Assembly (NCBI GenBank): GCA_045116675.1
Contig: JBGUMF010000048.1
Span: forward strand, 4,047-68,046
Length of the DNA stretch: 64,000 nucleotides
Source of the DNA: F23-D06 sp045116675
GTDB lineage: Bacteria; Bacteroidota; Bacteroidia; Bacteroidales; WCHB1-69
Reading direction: 5' to 3'
This document shows positions 51,480 through 60,509 of the stretch, piece by piece. The notes beneath the pieces are model-generated. The model had not been told where the DNA came from. It worked only from the letters and a program-made list of their open reading frames with translations, and did no database searches. The first letter of the stretch is position 1. Every line of letters begins with the position of its first letter. A program made the position numbers and the translations under genes.

Positions 51480-54400
51480 ATGAAAAACAAAGGACTTGTA
51501 TTATTCTTTACGATTCTCCTTGCGCTTGTTTGTTTGTACTGTCTGTCTTTCTCCTTCGTCACGTGGCGTGTGGAGAAGAAGGCTGACGCGTATGCACACA
51601 ACGAGGCCGCCATTGCAGAGGTGAAGAAGGCAGCGAACGGTGATTTGATGTTGGAGAAGCATCTGATTGACTCTTTGATTGATGCACGGAAGCTTCAGTA
51701 TCTGACCAACATGAACGATTCCACCGTGTTCTTGGGAAACACTTACAAGAAGTGTAAGTACAAAGAGTTGAACTTGGGTTTGGACTTGAAGGGCGGTATG
51801 AACGTTACCCTCGAAATCTCCATGCCGGATGTGGTGCAAAGCTTGGCCGTCAACAAGGACGACGAGCTGTTCAAGACGGCTTTCGAGCAGGCTGAGAAAC
51901 AGTTCGCCAACACGACGAACGGCGACTTTATCGATATCTTCGTGGACAATTTCAACAAGCAGAAGAGTGCGCTGAAGTTGAACAATGCGAACCTGCGCAC
52001 CTACTTCGGCGAGCGTTCCGGCATCAAGAATGCCTCTGACGCCCAGATCATTTCCTGGTTGAAGAAGGAATCCGGCGAGATTGCGGACCGTACGTTCAAG
52101 ATCCTCCGCACCCGTATCGACCGTTTCGGCGTGGCCCAGCCCAACCTGCAGTTGCTCCAGGGCGGACGTATCCTCGTGGAGCTTCCCGGCGTGAAGGAGC
52201 CTGAGCGTGTCACCGACCTGTTGAAGAGCACCGCCAAGCTGGAGTTCTGGGAGGTCTATAACGACATCGTGGGCGGACGCTCCATCCAGCAGCGCTTCTT
52301 CGAGGCGGATGCCAAACTGGCAGAACAGCTGAAGAACCAGAAAGAGAACCCCACAGAGACTGTTGCCCAGGATTCCGTTGCCGACGCACTGGGTCTGGCA
52401 GATGCCGAGGTGGAAGAGGATGAGGACGAAATCGAAGACATTGATGTCACCACGGGTGCCATCATGAGCAAGGCGGTTGCCGTTCCCGGCAGCTTCGTCA
52501 TCGGCTACTTCAAAGAGGCCGACATGCCCGCCATCAACAGCATGCTCCCGCAGCTGCAGCGCATCCTTGGCGACAACAGCGTCGTCTTTTACTGGGGTGC
52601 CCCCGAGAAGGAATACAACAACGCATTCCCGCTCTATCCGTTGAAGAAGAAAAACGACCGTATCGGACCGCTCTTGAGCTCCGAGACCATCGGCGGCGCA
52701 CGCGTGGTGCGCACGGCCCGTCAGGATGTCGATCAGAATAACCGCGTGGTTGTCAACATGTCCATGGAAGACCAGGCCGCCGACGTGTGGCGTAAGATCA
52801 CCAAGGAGGCTGCCGACAACAGCGCCTCCAAGCTGACGGCCATCGCCATCGTGCTTGACGAATTCGTCTATTCCGCTCCTACGGTGCGTTCCGAGATTCC
52901 CAACGGTAACTCCGAGATCTCCGGCCATTTCACCGTGGATGAGGCCAAGGACCTCGCCACCGTGCTGAACTCCGGTAACCTGGAAGCCCGCGTCAATGTG
53001 GTGCAATCCGAAATCGTGGGTCCCACCCTTGGTAAGGAATCCATCCGTTCCGGTTTGCTCTCCTTCCTCGCCGCTTTCATCCTGGTGGTCATCTACATGT
53101 TCCTGTACTACAGCCGCGCCGGTCTCGTTGCCGACCTGGCTCTGTTCTCCAACGTGTTCTTCATCGTGGGCGTGCTCGCCTCCATGGGTGCTGTGCTCAC
53201 CCTGCCGGGTATCGCCGGTATCGTGTTGACCTTGGGTATGGCCGTTGACGCCAACGTGATTATCTACGAGCGTGTGCGTGAGGAAGTGCGTGCCGGCAAG
53301 GGTATCCGTGTCGCGGTGGACGAAGGTTTCAAACACTCCTACTCCGCTATCATCGACGGTAACGTGACCACCCTTATCACCGCTATCGTCCTTTACATCT
53401 TCGGTTCCGGTCCCATCCAGGGTTTCGCCACCACGTTGATCATCGGTATCCTCTCCTCACTGTTCACCGCCATCTTGCTGTCCCGTCTTGTCATTGAGGC
53501 TCGTCTGAAGAAAGGCAAAACCCTTGAGGTGGGTAACCGCGTGACATTGAACGCTTTCACCAACACCAATATTGATTTCCTCAGCAAGAGAAAGATATTC
53601 TACACTATCTCTCTGGTTCTGATTGCCATTTCCACGATTTCCTTCTTCACCCTGAAGTTGCAACCCGGTATCGATTTCACCGGTGGCCGTTGCTATGTGG
53701 TGCGTTTCGACAAGGATGTCACCACCAAGGATGTGCGTGCGGCTGTGATTAAGGAGTTCGGCGGCAATCCGGAAGTCAAGACCTTCGGTGCCAACGACCA
53801 GATCCGTATCATCACCAACTTCAGAATCGAAAGCAACAACCAGGCGGATGACCAGCTCTGCGAGAAGAAACTCTACAACTGCTTGAAGGGCTTCTACGCT
53901 AAGCAGGATCTCACCGAATATGACTTCACGCACCTGACCAACGATGTGCGTGGTATCCAGTCTTCCCAGAAGATCCAGCCCACCATCGCCAAGGAATTGT
54001 TGATGAAGGCTGTTTGGGCTGTCTTGGTTTCTTTGGTGTTGATATTCATCTACATCGCCTTGCGTTTCCGCAACTGGCAGTTCGGTGTGGCGGGTGTGTG
54101 CGCTCTGTTCCACGATACCTTCCTGACGGTGGGTATGTTCTCCCTCCTCTACAAGGTGATGCCGTTCTCCATGGAAATTGACCAGAACTTCATCGCCGCC
54201 ATCCTGACGGTGATCGGTTACTCCATCAACAACAACGTGGTGATTTTCGACCGTGTTCGTGAGAACCTGGCCCTCTATCCGAAGCGTACCAACTACGAGA
54301 ACTTCAACAACGCCATCAACCAGACGCTCGGCCGTAACATCAACACCGCCGGCACCACGTTGGTGACGCTGCTCGTGATCTTCCTGTTTGGTGGCGAGGT

Positions 54401-54542
54401 GATCCGCGGTTTCGTGTTCGCCATGTTCGTGGGTATCCTCATCGGTACTTACTCCGGTATCCTCGTTTCCAACCCGTTCGCCTTCGACCTCTTCAGATTG
54501 TCTGGCGACAAGGTGAAACGCGCCAAAACCACTGTTGCATAA
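51480..54542 (+). CDS. secDF: Protein translocase SecDF fusion
   Basis: A 1020-residue fusion of SecD and SecF, the normal form in Bacteroidota, with about twelve membrane helices and large periplasmic domains. SecD part: LGLDLKGGMNVTLEI near 85 and VDANVIIYERVREE near 600; SecF part: LQPGIDFTGGRCYVV near 725 and NNNVVIFDRVREN near 915. It uses the proton gradient to help SecYEG export. An acidic insert (EVEEDEDEIEDID, near 305) is notable. Highly codon-biased like a well-expressed gene. Confidence 0.97.
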   Translation: MKNKGLVLFFTILLALVCLYCLSFSFVTWRVEKKADAYAHNEAAIAEVKKAANGDLMLEKHLIDSLIDARKLQYLTNMNDSTVFLGNTYKKCKYKELNLGLDLKGGMNVTLEISMPDVVQSLAVNKDDELFKTAFEQAEKQFANTTNGDFIDIFVDNFNKQKSALKLNNANLRTYFGERSGIKNASDAQIISWLKKESGEIADRTFKILRTRIDRFGVAQPNLQLLQGGRILVELPGVKEPERVTDLLKSTAKLEFWEVYNDIVGGRSIQQRFFEADAKLAEQLKNQKENPTETVAQDSVADALGLADAEVEEDEDEIEDIDVTTGAIMSKAVAVPGSFVIGYFKEADMPAINSMLPQLQRILGDNSVVFYWGAPEKEYNNAFPLYPLKKKNDRIGPLLSSETIGGARVVRTARQDVDQNNRVVVNMSMEDQAADVWRKITKEAADNSASKLTAIAIVLDEFVYSAPTVRSEIPNGNSEISGHFTVDEAKDLATVLNSGNLEARVNVVQSEIVGPTLGKESIRSGLLSFLAAFILVVIYMFLYYSRAGLVADLALFSNVFFIVGVLASMGAVLTLPGIAGIVLTLGMAVDANVIIYERVREEVRAGKGIRVAVDEGFKHSYSAIIDGNVTTLITAIVLYIFGSGPIQGFATTLIIGILSSLFTAILLSRLVIEARLKKGKTLEVGNRVTLNAFTNTNIDFLSKRKIFYTISLVLIAISTISFFTLKLQPGIDFTGGRCYVVRFDKDVTTKDVRAAVIKEFGGNPEVKTFGANDQIRIITNFRIESNNQADDQLCEKKLYNCLKGFYAKQDLTEYDFTHLTNDVRGIQSSQKIQPTIAKELLMKAVWAVLVSLVLIFIYIALRFRNWQFGVAGVCALFHDTFLTVGMFSLLYKVMPFSMEIDQNFIAAILTVIGYSINNNVVIFDRVRENLALYPKRTNYENFNNAINQTLGRNINTAGTTLVTLLVIFLFGGEVIRGFVFAMFVGILIGTYSGILVSNPFAFDLFRLSGDKVKRAKTTVA

Positions 54543-54577
54543 TAACAGGTCGTTATACGACGATTTTTATAAAAAAT

Positions 54578-54621
54578 AATTCGGGATGGTGTTAAAACTA
54601 TCCCGAATTTTTATTATTTTA
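54578..54621 (+). terminator. Intrinsic terminator of secDF
   Basis: A 10-bp stem (54578-54587 with 54600-54609) around a 12-base loop, followed by a T-rich tract TTTATTATTTT. It lies 35 bases after the stop codon and upstream of the PorE-like gene. Confidence 0.8.
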
Positions 54622-54657
54622 GCGGCCCAATTATTATAAGGTAAAAAATCATTAAAA

Positions 54658-57183
54658 ATGAAACTATACAAACTGTCTCTGTTTCTTTTATCTATTTTAA
54701 TAACAGTTACTTGCACCGTATCAGCACAGGGTCCTGTGTTGCGTGATGCCGACAACCTGTTTCGGGACTGCCAGTATGAAAAATCCTTGGAACAATATAA
54801 AAAAGGTATAAAGAAGCTGCAGGGCAACCGCGTGGAGATCCAGCGCGCCACTTTCCAGATAGCCGAATGTTACCGTATCATGGGCGATTTGAAGAAGGCT
54901 GAACAGCAGTATCTCCGTTTGGAAAAGAAGAACTACCAGAAGGACAACCCCATTATCCTCTTTCATCTTGGCAGCATCTACAATCTTCGTGGGGAATATG
55001 ACCAGGCATTGAAGTATTACAACAGCTTCAAGAAGCGTGCTCCCGAGGATTCGCGTGCAGATGCCCGCATTGAGGGCTGTAACAACGCTAAGATGTGGAC
55101 GGAGAACCCCACCCGCTACGAGGTGGAGAACCTCAAGAAATTCAACACCCGTGAGGATGAATGGGCACCGCGCTGGGGTAATGATGAGAAGCGCAACTCC
55201 ATCATCTTCACCTCCAACCGTGAAGGTTCCAAGGGCAAAGGCACCGACCAATGGACGGGTGTCAACTTTTCCGACATTTATGTGACCAACAAGCCGAAAA
55301 GCAAGAATACCGACTGGCCGGGTGAGTGGTCTCCGGTGACGACCTTGGACGAGGGTGAGACGCTGAACACGGGCGTGAACGAGGGCGAGGCCTCCTCCAA
55401 CCGCAAGGGAACGGTCTATTATTTCACCAAGTGTCCGCAAGATAAGAAGAAAGTGCAAGGTTGCTATATCTACAAGTCGATGAAGAAGGGCAAAGCCTGG
55501 GGCGAAGCCGAACTGGTATATATGGGAGACTCCGCTTATAATTATGTGCATCCTTTCATCTCCGGCGATGAGCTGACGATCTATTTCGCCTCCAACCGTC
55601 CGGGTGGACAGGGTGGCTATGACATCTGGATGGCCACTCGCGCCAAGAAATCGGCCAAGTTCTCCAACATCACCAATCTCGGTCCCAATGTGAACACGGC
55701 CGGACAGGAGGTGTTTCCGAGCCTGCGCAACGACCAGGAACTCTATTTCTCATCGGACGGCTGGCCCGGTATGGGTGGCCTTGACCTGTTCGTCTCACAC
55801 AACAAGGGTGGCACATGGCAGAAGGCTGAGAACCTGATGGTGCCTATCAATTCCTGTGGCGATGACCTTGGCATTATCTTCGATGAAAATGAGGCTATTG
55901 ACCCCAAGTCCAAATCACCCTATCTGGCCAAGGGTTATTTCTCCTCCAACCGTGCAGGCGGACGTGGCGGCGACGACATCTACTACTTCCTTCTTCGCCC
56001 GCTGGTCTATACGATCTCAGGTTATGTGCGTGACAAGAACAACGGTCAGTACATGGATGGTGTGGAAGTGGAGATCGAAGGCTCGGATGGTACCAGCTAC
56101 AAGACCACCACGGATGTGAAGGGTTATTATCATTTCGACAAAACGAAGATCCTTGGATCCACTACGTATAATTTGAAGGTGAAGAAGACCGGCTATTGGG
56201 AGAACGGTAATACCGCCCAGCAGACGACTGTCGGTTTGACGGAAAACACCGACCTCAAACAGGATTTCTCGCTGGAGCCTATCCCGAAGGAGCCGATCCT
56301 GCTGCCGGAGATTTTGTATGATCTGGCCAAGTGGGACCTCAAACCTCAGTATAAGGACTCTTTGATGTACCTATATAATATTATGGTAAAGAATCCGACG
56401 ATTGTCATCGAGTTGCGTTCTCACACCGACTCGCGTGACACGGAGGAGAAGAACGACATTCTGTCCCAGAACCGTGCCCAATCCTGCGTCGACTTCCTCG
56501 TGAATGAGATGGGCATCGCCGCCGACCGTATTGTGGCCAAGGGTTATGGTGAGCGTGTTCCCAGAAAGCTGGAGAAGGACATGTACTCCACCTATAACGG
56601 GAAGAAGTATTTCTTCGCCAAGGGAACGGTGCTGACGGAGGCTTACTGCGAATCCTTCCCCACGAAGAACGAGAAGGAGGCTGCCCACCAGCTCAACCGT
56701 CGTACGGAGTTCATCATCCTGCGTGACGACTATGTGCCGAGCAGCGATAACATTGACAGCGTGCGTCGTGGTGGTGGTATCGCCTTGGTGCAGGAACGTA
56801 CGGTGCCCGTAACCATTGTCGGTGACGATGTGAAGGGTACCTGTTTCGCCAACAGCAAGTCGATGGATTTCGTGATAGGGAACAAGAGCGACGAAATCTT
56901 CATGAACTATGCGGATGCCACCCGTTTCCTGAAAGAGTCCATCATCAACTTGGATGATTTCGAGGAGAAAGCCGCCGCCATCAAGCAGGAGGACGGTAGT
57001 ATTATTGACGGTGTGGTGCTCTATCTGCAGGAGATCCGTGTGGGTGATGACTATGCCGAGAATGTGAAGGTGACGGTGAAGAAGAACCTGCCTGCCGCCT
57101 TTGTGATTGGTGATGGCTTCATCCAGGGCGAATGGGGCAACTTCACCATCGACAAATCGCGCAGCCTCTTGATTTACCGATAG
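54658..57183 (+). CDS. PorE-like OmpA-family protein (TPR, PD40, CarboxypepD_reg, OmpA)
   Basis: An 841-residue exported protein. In order: signal peptide (to SAQ, about 23), TPR-like repeats (25-140), PD40 beta-propeller repeats (about 155-440, e.g. FASNRPGGQGGYDIWMA), a carboxypeptidase-regulatory-like domain (445-540), an OmpA peptidoglycan-binding domain (about 545-690, VIELRSHTDSRDTEEKN) and a 150-residue C-terminal extension. This plan matches PorE of the type IX secretion system, which anchors to peptidoglycan. A Cys in ITVTC could be a lipobox, but poorly. Confidence 0.88.
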   Translation: MKLYKLSLFLLSILITVTCTVSAQGPVLRDADNLFRDCQYEKSLEQYKKGIKKLQGNRVEIQRATFQIAECYRIMGDLKKAEQQYLRLEKKNYQKDNPIILFHLGSIYNLRGEYDQALKYYNSFKKRAPEDSRADARIEGCNNAKMWTENPTRYEVENLKKFNTREDEWAPRWGNDEKRNSIIFTSNREGSKGKGTDQWTGVNFSDIYVTNKPKSKNTDWPGEWSPVTTLDEGETLNTGVNEGEASSNRKGTVYYFTKCPQDKKKVQGCYIYKSMKKGKAWGEAELVYMGDSAYNYVHPFISGDELTIYFASNRPGGQGGYDIWMATRAKKSAKFSNITNLGPNVNTAGQEVFPSLRNDQELYFSSDGWPGMGGLDLFVSHNKGGTWQKAENLMVPINSCGDDLGIIFDENEAIDPKSKSPYLAKGYFSSNRAGGRGGDDIYYFLLRPLVYTISGYVRDKNNGQYMDGVEVEIEGSDGTSYKTTTDVKGYYHFDKTKILGSTTYNLKVKKTGYWENGNTAQQTTVGLTENTDLKQDFSLEPIPKEPILLPEILYDLAKWDLKPQYKDSLMYLYNIMVKNPTIVIELRSHTDSRDTEEKNDILSQNRAQSCVDFLVNEMGIAADRIVAKGYGERVPRKLEKDMYSTYNGKKYFFAKGTVLTEAYCESFPTKNEKEAAHQLNRRTEFIILRDDYVPSSDNIDSVRRGGGIALVQERTVPVTIVGDDVKGTCFANSKSMDFVIGNKSDEIFMNYADATRFLKESIINLDDFEEKAAAIKQEDGSIIDGVVLYLQEIRVGDDYAENVKVTVKKNLPAAFVIGDGFIQGEWGNFTIDKSRSLLIYR

Positions 57184-57201
57184 GAATCGGATAGACGATA
57201 A

Positions 57202-57233
57202 CAAAAAAGGATGGCAATTGCCATCCTTTTTTG
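57202..57233. terminator. Bidirectional terminator (perfect 32-base palindrome)
   Basis: A perfect palindrome with core GGATGGCAATTGCCATCC flanked by runs of six A and six T. It serves both convergent genes, the PorE-like gene and lptB. Confidence 0.9.
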
Positions 57234-57250
57234 TTTGGGCTTGTGAGGGC

Positions 57251-57982
57251 TTATTTCCGCAACTCGAAATTGGAACCTAAATAGACCTTCTTGACCATCG
57301 GGTCGCTGGCCAGCTCCTCCGCAGTGCCCGACTTGAGCACCCGTCCCTCGTACAACAGGTAGGCACGGTCGGTGATGGAGAGCGTCTCATGGACGTTGTG
57401 GTCGGTGATGACGATGCCGATGTTCTTGTCCTTCAGCTTGGCCACGATGTTCTGGATGTCCTCCACAGCGATGGGGTCCACGCCGGCGAAGGGCTCGTCC
57501 AAGAGGATGAATTTGGGGTCGGAGGCCAGGCAGCGGGCGATCTCCACACGACGGCGCTCGCCACCGGAGAGGTTGTTGCCCTTGTTCTTCCGCACCTTCT
57601 GGATATTGAACTCGGAGATGAGGCTCTCCAGCTTGTCCTTCTGCTCCTCTTTGCTCTTGCCGCTGAACTCCAGTATGGCCTTGATGTTGTCCTCTACGGT
57701 CAGCTGGCGAAACACGGAAGCCTCCTGCGGCAGGTAGGCGAGGCCCAGCTGCGCGCGGCGGTACATGGGCAGGTCGGTGATCTCCTGGTCGTTCAGGAAG
57801 ATTCGGCCCGAATAGGGCTTGATGAGCCCCACAATCATGTAGAAGGAGGTGGTCTTGCCGGCACCGTTCGGGCCGAGCAGCCCCACAATCTCCCCTTGGG
57901 TGAACTCGATGGAGACTTCGTTCACTACCGTCCTGTTCTTGTATTTCTTGACTAATTTTTCCGTTCGGATATGGTATTCCAT
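57251..57982 (-). CDS. lptB: LPS export ABC transporter ATPase LptB
   Basis: A 243-residue ABC ATPase: Walker A GPNGAGKTT near 36, Q-loop YLPQEASVF, signature LSGGERRRVE and Walker B FILLDEPFAGVDP, with the LptB-typical N-terminal LVKKYKNRTVV. It powers LPS extraction with LptFG. The window also holds an LptD-like gene, but not next to it. It starts one base after the SRPBCC gene stop. Confidence 0.95.
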   Translation of the reverse strand: MEYHIRTEKLVKKYKNRTVVNEVSIEFTQGEIVGLLGPNGAGKTTSFYMIVGLIKPYSGRIFLNDQEITDLPMYRRAQLGLAYLPQEASVFRQLTVEDNIKAILEFSGKSKEEQKDKLESLISEFNIQKVRKNKGNNLSGGERRRVEIARCLASDPKFILLDEPFAGVDPIAVEDIQNIVAKLKDKNIGIVITDHNVHETLSITDRAYLLYEGRVLKSGTAEELASDPMVKKVYLGSNFELRK

Positions 57983-57983
57983 G

Positions 57984-58388
57984 TTAGCTCCTTTCTATAA
58001 CCTCTTTTAGTTTGCCCATGACAGTGCCCATCATCTGCTCCATCGGACCTTTGAGCATGGCCTGGATCCAGAAGGGCATGTCGGCCTCCGCCTCCACCTG
58101 CAAGGTGCTCTCCGTACCCATGCTTTCAATCCGGAAATGCACATTGGCCGATACGCTCTTGTCGGTGTCCAAATGATAGATGACATATTGGTAAGGAACC
58201 GCATCGGTCAGGCGCATGTTGCAGGTAATCATGTTCTTGATGGTGAAGGAACACCCCTGTTCGTCGGCGTGCCAGTCGGTGATGTCGGGGATGGGGGGAG
58301 CCTGCGTGGTCTGGATCAGATGGCAGAGGAAATCGTAGGTCTTCGTCGCACTGGCGGCAATGGTCTCCGTGTTGCTTGTCAGCTTCAT
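57984..58388 (-). CDS. SRPBCC-fold ligand-binding protein
   Basis: A 134-residue START/SRPBCC-like protein from the ATG giving MKLTSNTETI (a reading to 58415 would run through the leader). Features include SATKTYDFLCHL and a long C-terminal helix with MPFWIQAMLKGPMEQMMGTVM. Such folds bind hydrophobic ligands. A minus-strand -7 box TATCTTTG lies at 58413-58420. It is the first gene of a two-gene unit with lptB. Confidence 0.85.
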   Translation of the reverse strand: MKLTSNTETIAASATKTYDFLCHLIQTTQAPPIPDITDWHADEQGCSFTIKNMITCNMRLTDAVPYQYVIYHLDTDKSVSANVHFRIESMGTESTLQVEAEADMPFWIQAMLKGPMEQMMGTVMGKLKEVIERS

Positions 58389-58412
58389 AGATTTTATCTT
58401 AAAAAAGTTGTG

Positions 58413-58440
58413 CAAAGATATGCTTTTTTTTGTACTTTTG
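58413..58440. promoter_or_regulatory. Divergent promoters of SRPBCC/lptB and mscL
   Basis: Minus-strand -7 TATCTTTG (58413-58420) and plus-strand -7 TACTTTTG (58433-58440). A TTG at 58408-58410 may act as -33 for the plus promoter. Both fix the chosen start codons downstream. Confidence 0.55.
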
Positions 58441-58477
58441 CGGTGGAAAAAATAGTATTAACCAAAATCGCATTATT

Positions 58478-58912
58478 ATGAAAAAGTTTTTACAAGAGTT
58501 CAAGGACTTCGCCATGAAGGGAAATGTCATGGATATGGCGATTGGTGTCATCATCGGCGGCGCTTTCGGTAAAATCGTCACCTCTCTGGTGAACGACCTC
58601 CTCATGCCCCTGGTCGGCGCTTTGATCGGCAATGTGGACTTCACAACCCTGTCCGCCACGCTGCGTGCCCCGAAATTGGGCGAGGGCGGCGAGATCGTCA
58701 AAGAGGCCGTCACGCTGAATTATGGTAATTTCATCCAGACGACGGTGGACTTCCTCATCGTGGCACTCTGTATCTTCGGTGTCATCAAGCTCATCAACAA
58801 GGCTACATCTTTGGCCAAGAAGAAAGAGGAAGAGGCTCCCGCACCCGCTCCCGAACCGACCAAGGAGGAAGTGTTGCTAACCGAAATCCGCGACATCTTG
58901 AAACAAAAATAA
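58478..58912 (+). CDS. mscL: Large-conductance mechanosensitive channel
   Basis: A 144-residue MscL protein starting MKKFLQEFKDFAMKGN, with two membrane helices (MDMAIGVIIGGAFGKIV and TTVDFLIVALCIFGVI) and a charged C-terminal bundle helix. It relieves osmotic downshock. The upstream in-frame reading starts inside the promoter. A terminator follows. Confidence 0.97.
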   Translation: MKKFLQEFKDFAMKGNVMDMAIGVIIGGAFGKIVTSLVNDLLMPLVGALIGNVDFTTLSATLRAPKLGEGGEIVKEAVTLNYGNFIQTTVDFLIVALCIFGVIKLINKATSLAKKKEEEAPAPAPEPTKEEVLLTEIRDILKQK

Positions 58913-58931
58913 AAACCTTTTCTGACAATAG

Positions 58932-58962
58932 GAGAGGGGACCGCAGGGTTCCCTCTTTTTTT
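58932..58962 (+). terminator. Intrinsic terminator of mscL
   Basis: A stem AGAGGG.../...CCCTCT followed by seven Ts, starting 20 bases after the stop codon. Confidence 0.85.
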
Positions 58963-58969
58963 GTGCGAT

Positions 58970-59200
58970 AGATGTTGATCTACGAGGGCGATTTAATGGT
59001 GGGGTAGTAAAGAGATTGAACAATAAATCATCGCCTCGGAGAGGCACAACGCACTCAGTGCAATTAACTCCACACAAGCCGTCAGGCGCAGTGTGGGGTG
59101 GTGGTGTGCGTGTACGACCACTCGCGGCGCGTGACTGGTCTGTGCCGAAGAAGTGTACCTTCTCGCCGCGAAAGTCACACACTATCAATATGTGAAAATG
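58970..59200. repeat. Palindrome-rich REP-like element
   Basis: GC-rich stretch with several adjacent dyads: GCCTC/GAGGC (59033-59037 with 59041-59045), GCACT/AGTGC (59051-59061), CCACAC/GTGTGG (59070-59075 with 59091-59096), CGCGGCG/CGCCGCG (59123-59129 with 59164-59170) and GTGACT/AGTCAC (59131-59136 with 59173-59178). The short reading frame in it lacks any recognisable protein. It may be a REP/BIME-like repeat or an insertion-sequence remnant; copy number cannot be judged from one window. Confidence 0.45.
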
Positions 59201-59231
59201 ATGAGATTGCAAGACTAAACGAGAAAAACAG

Positions 59232-59239
59232 TATCTTTG
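59232..59239 (+). promoter_or_regulatory. -7 box of pyrC-xseA
   Basis: TATCTTTG about 93 bases upstream of pyrC, with a TTG at 59207-59209 as possible -33 (22-base gap). The leader of about 85 bases has no clear fold. Confidence 0.5.
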
Positions 59240-59331
59240 CCGCACAAATATAAAAAACATAAATAAATAATGTGCAGAGTATGAGAGATTAGAGGTGACA
59301 GAGCAATGATTTAAGAATAAAAACAGAAATT

Positions 59332-60507
59332 ATGATATTTTCAAAAGTACACATCATTGACGACACATTGGACACGCTTGCCAATCTGGTCGTGGAGAAC
59401 GGCCTGATACAGCGGATTGACATCCTGGACGGCACACCGGACCCGTCGCTGCCGGTATATCTGCCCGCCTTTACGGACTTGCACGCGCATTTCCGCGATC
59501 CGGGTCTCACCTATAAGGAGGATGTGGAGTCGGGCAGCCGGGCGGCCGTGCGCGGCGGCTACACGGCCGTGAACCTCATGCCCAACACCCTGCCGGTGGT
59601 CAGCAGCGTGGCGCAGGCCCGTGACGTGGAAGACCGCATCGCGAAACTGGATCTGATACAGGCCAATCAGGTGGTGAGCATGACACTGAACGAACAGGGC
59701 CAGGACTGCTCCCATCTGCGCAATATTCCCGCGGGCACCATCCCATTCGTCTCCGACGATGGCAAGGGCGTGAACCGCGACGATGTGATGGAGGAGATAT
59801 TCAACATCTGCAAGGAGAAAGACTTCCTCATCATGGCGCATGAGGAGGATGCCCGTTACAGTCCGCAGGATTTGCGCATGGCCGAGAACGCCATGACATT
59901 CCGCGACTTGGCCCTTTGCGAGAAGACGGACGGCAGCATCCACTTCTGCCATGTCAGCACGATAGAGGCCATCACGGCCATTGCCGAGGCCAAGGCGAAA
60001 GGCTTGCGCGTGTCGTGCGAGGTGTGCCCGCATCATATCTATTTCAATGCGGAGCAGGCCAACTACTATCGTGTGGCGCCGCCGTTCCGCAACGACGAAG
60101 ACATCACCGCCCTCATCCGGGGGATGCAGGACGGCACGGTGGATGCCATCAGCACCGACCACGCGCCGCACACGCCCGAAGACAAGGCCAACGGGGCCAA
60201 CGGCATCTCTGGCATTGAGACGGCTTTTGCGCTCTGTTATACGAAGTTGGTGCGCGGCGGCTTCCTCACTATCAACCAGTTGGTGAAGCTGATGTCCACC
60301 ACGCCATCGGCCATGATGCGCGTCCCCAAGGGAAGTTTCAAGGTGGGTATGCGGGCTGATTTCGTGAAGGTGGATTTGAACACTCCGTATGTGATCCGTT
60401 CGGAGGAGTTCGCCTCGCGCGGAAAGAACACGCCTTTCGAAGGTCAGCAAGTGTATGGACGCGTGCTCGAGACCGTCAAGGCGGGCAAAACGGTTTATAA
60501 GGCATAA
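59332..60507 (+). CDS. pyrC: Dihydroorotase
   Basis: A 391-residue amidohydrolase: metal-binding DLHAHFRDPG near 46-55, HEEDARYS, CHVSTIEAI and STDHAPHTPEDK near 278. It forms dihydroorotate in pyrimidine synthesis. The length and the FRDPG motif fit the class I, PyrC/DHOase type of Bacteroidota. It is followed by xseA after 2 bases. Confidence 0.95.
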   Translation: MIFSKVHIIDDTLDTLANLVVENGLIQRIDILDGTPDPSLPVYLPAFTDLHAHFRDPGLTYKEDVESGSRAAVRGGYTAVNLMPNTLPVVSSVAQARDVEDRIAKLDLIQANQVVSMTLNEQGQDCSHLRNIPAGTIPFVSDDGKGVNRDDVMEEIFNICKEKDFLIMAHEEDARYSPQDLRMAENAMTFRDLALCEKTDGSIHFCHVSTIEAITAIAEAKAKGLRVSCEVCPHHIYFNAEQANYYRVAPPFRNDEDITALIRGMQDGTVDAISTDHAPHTPEDKANGANGISGIETAFALCYTKLVRGGFLTINQLVKLMSTTPSAMMRVPKGSFKVGMRADFVKVDLNTPYVIRSEEFASRGKNTPFEGQQVYGRVLETVKAGKTVYKA

Positions 60508-60509
60508 CG

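Noticed and set aside
58993..59178. A 61-codon minus-strand frame in the palindrome-rich stretch
   Set aside because: No recognisable protein family; the sequence is explained better by its nested inverted repeats.
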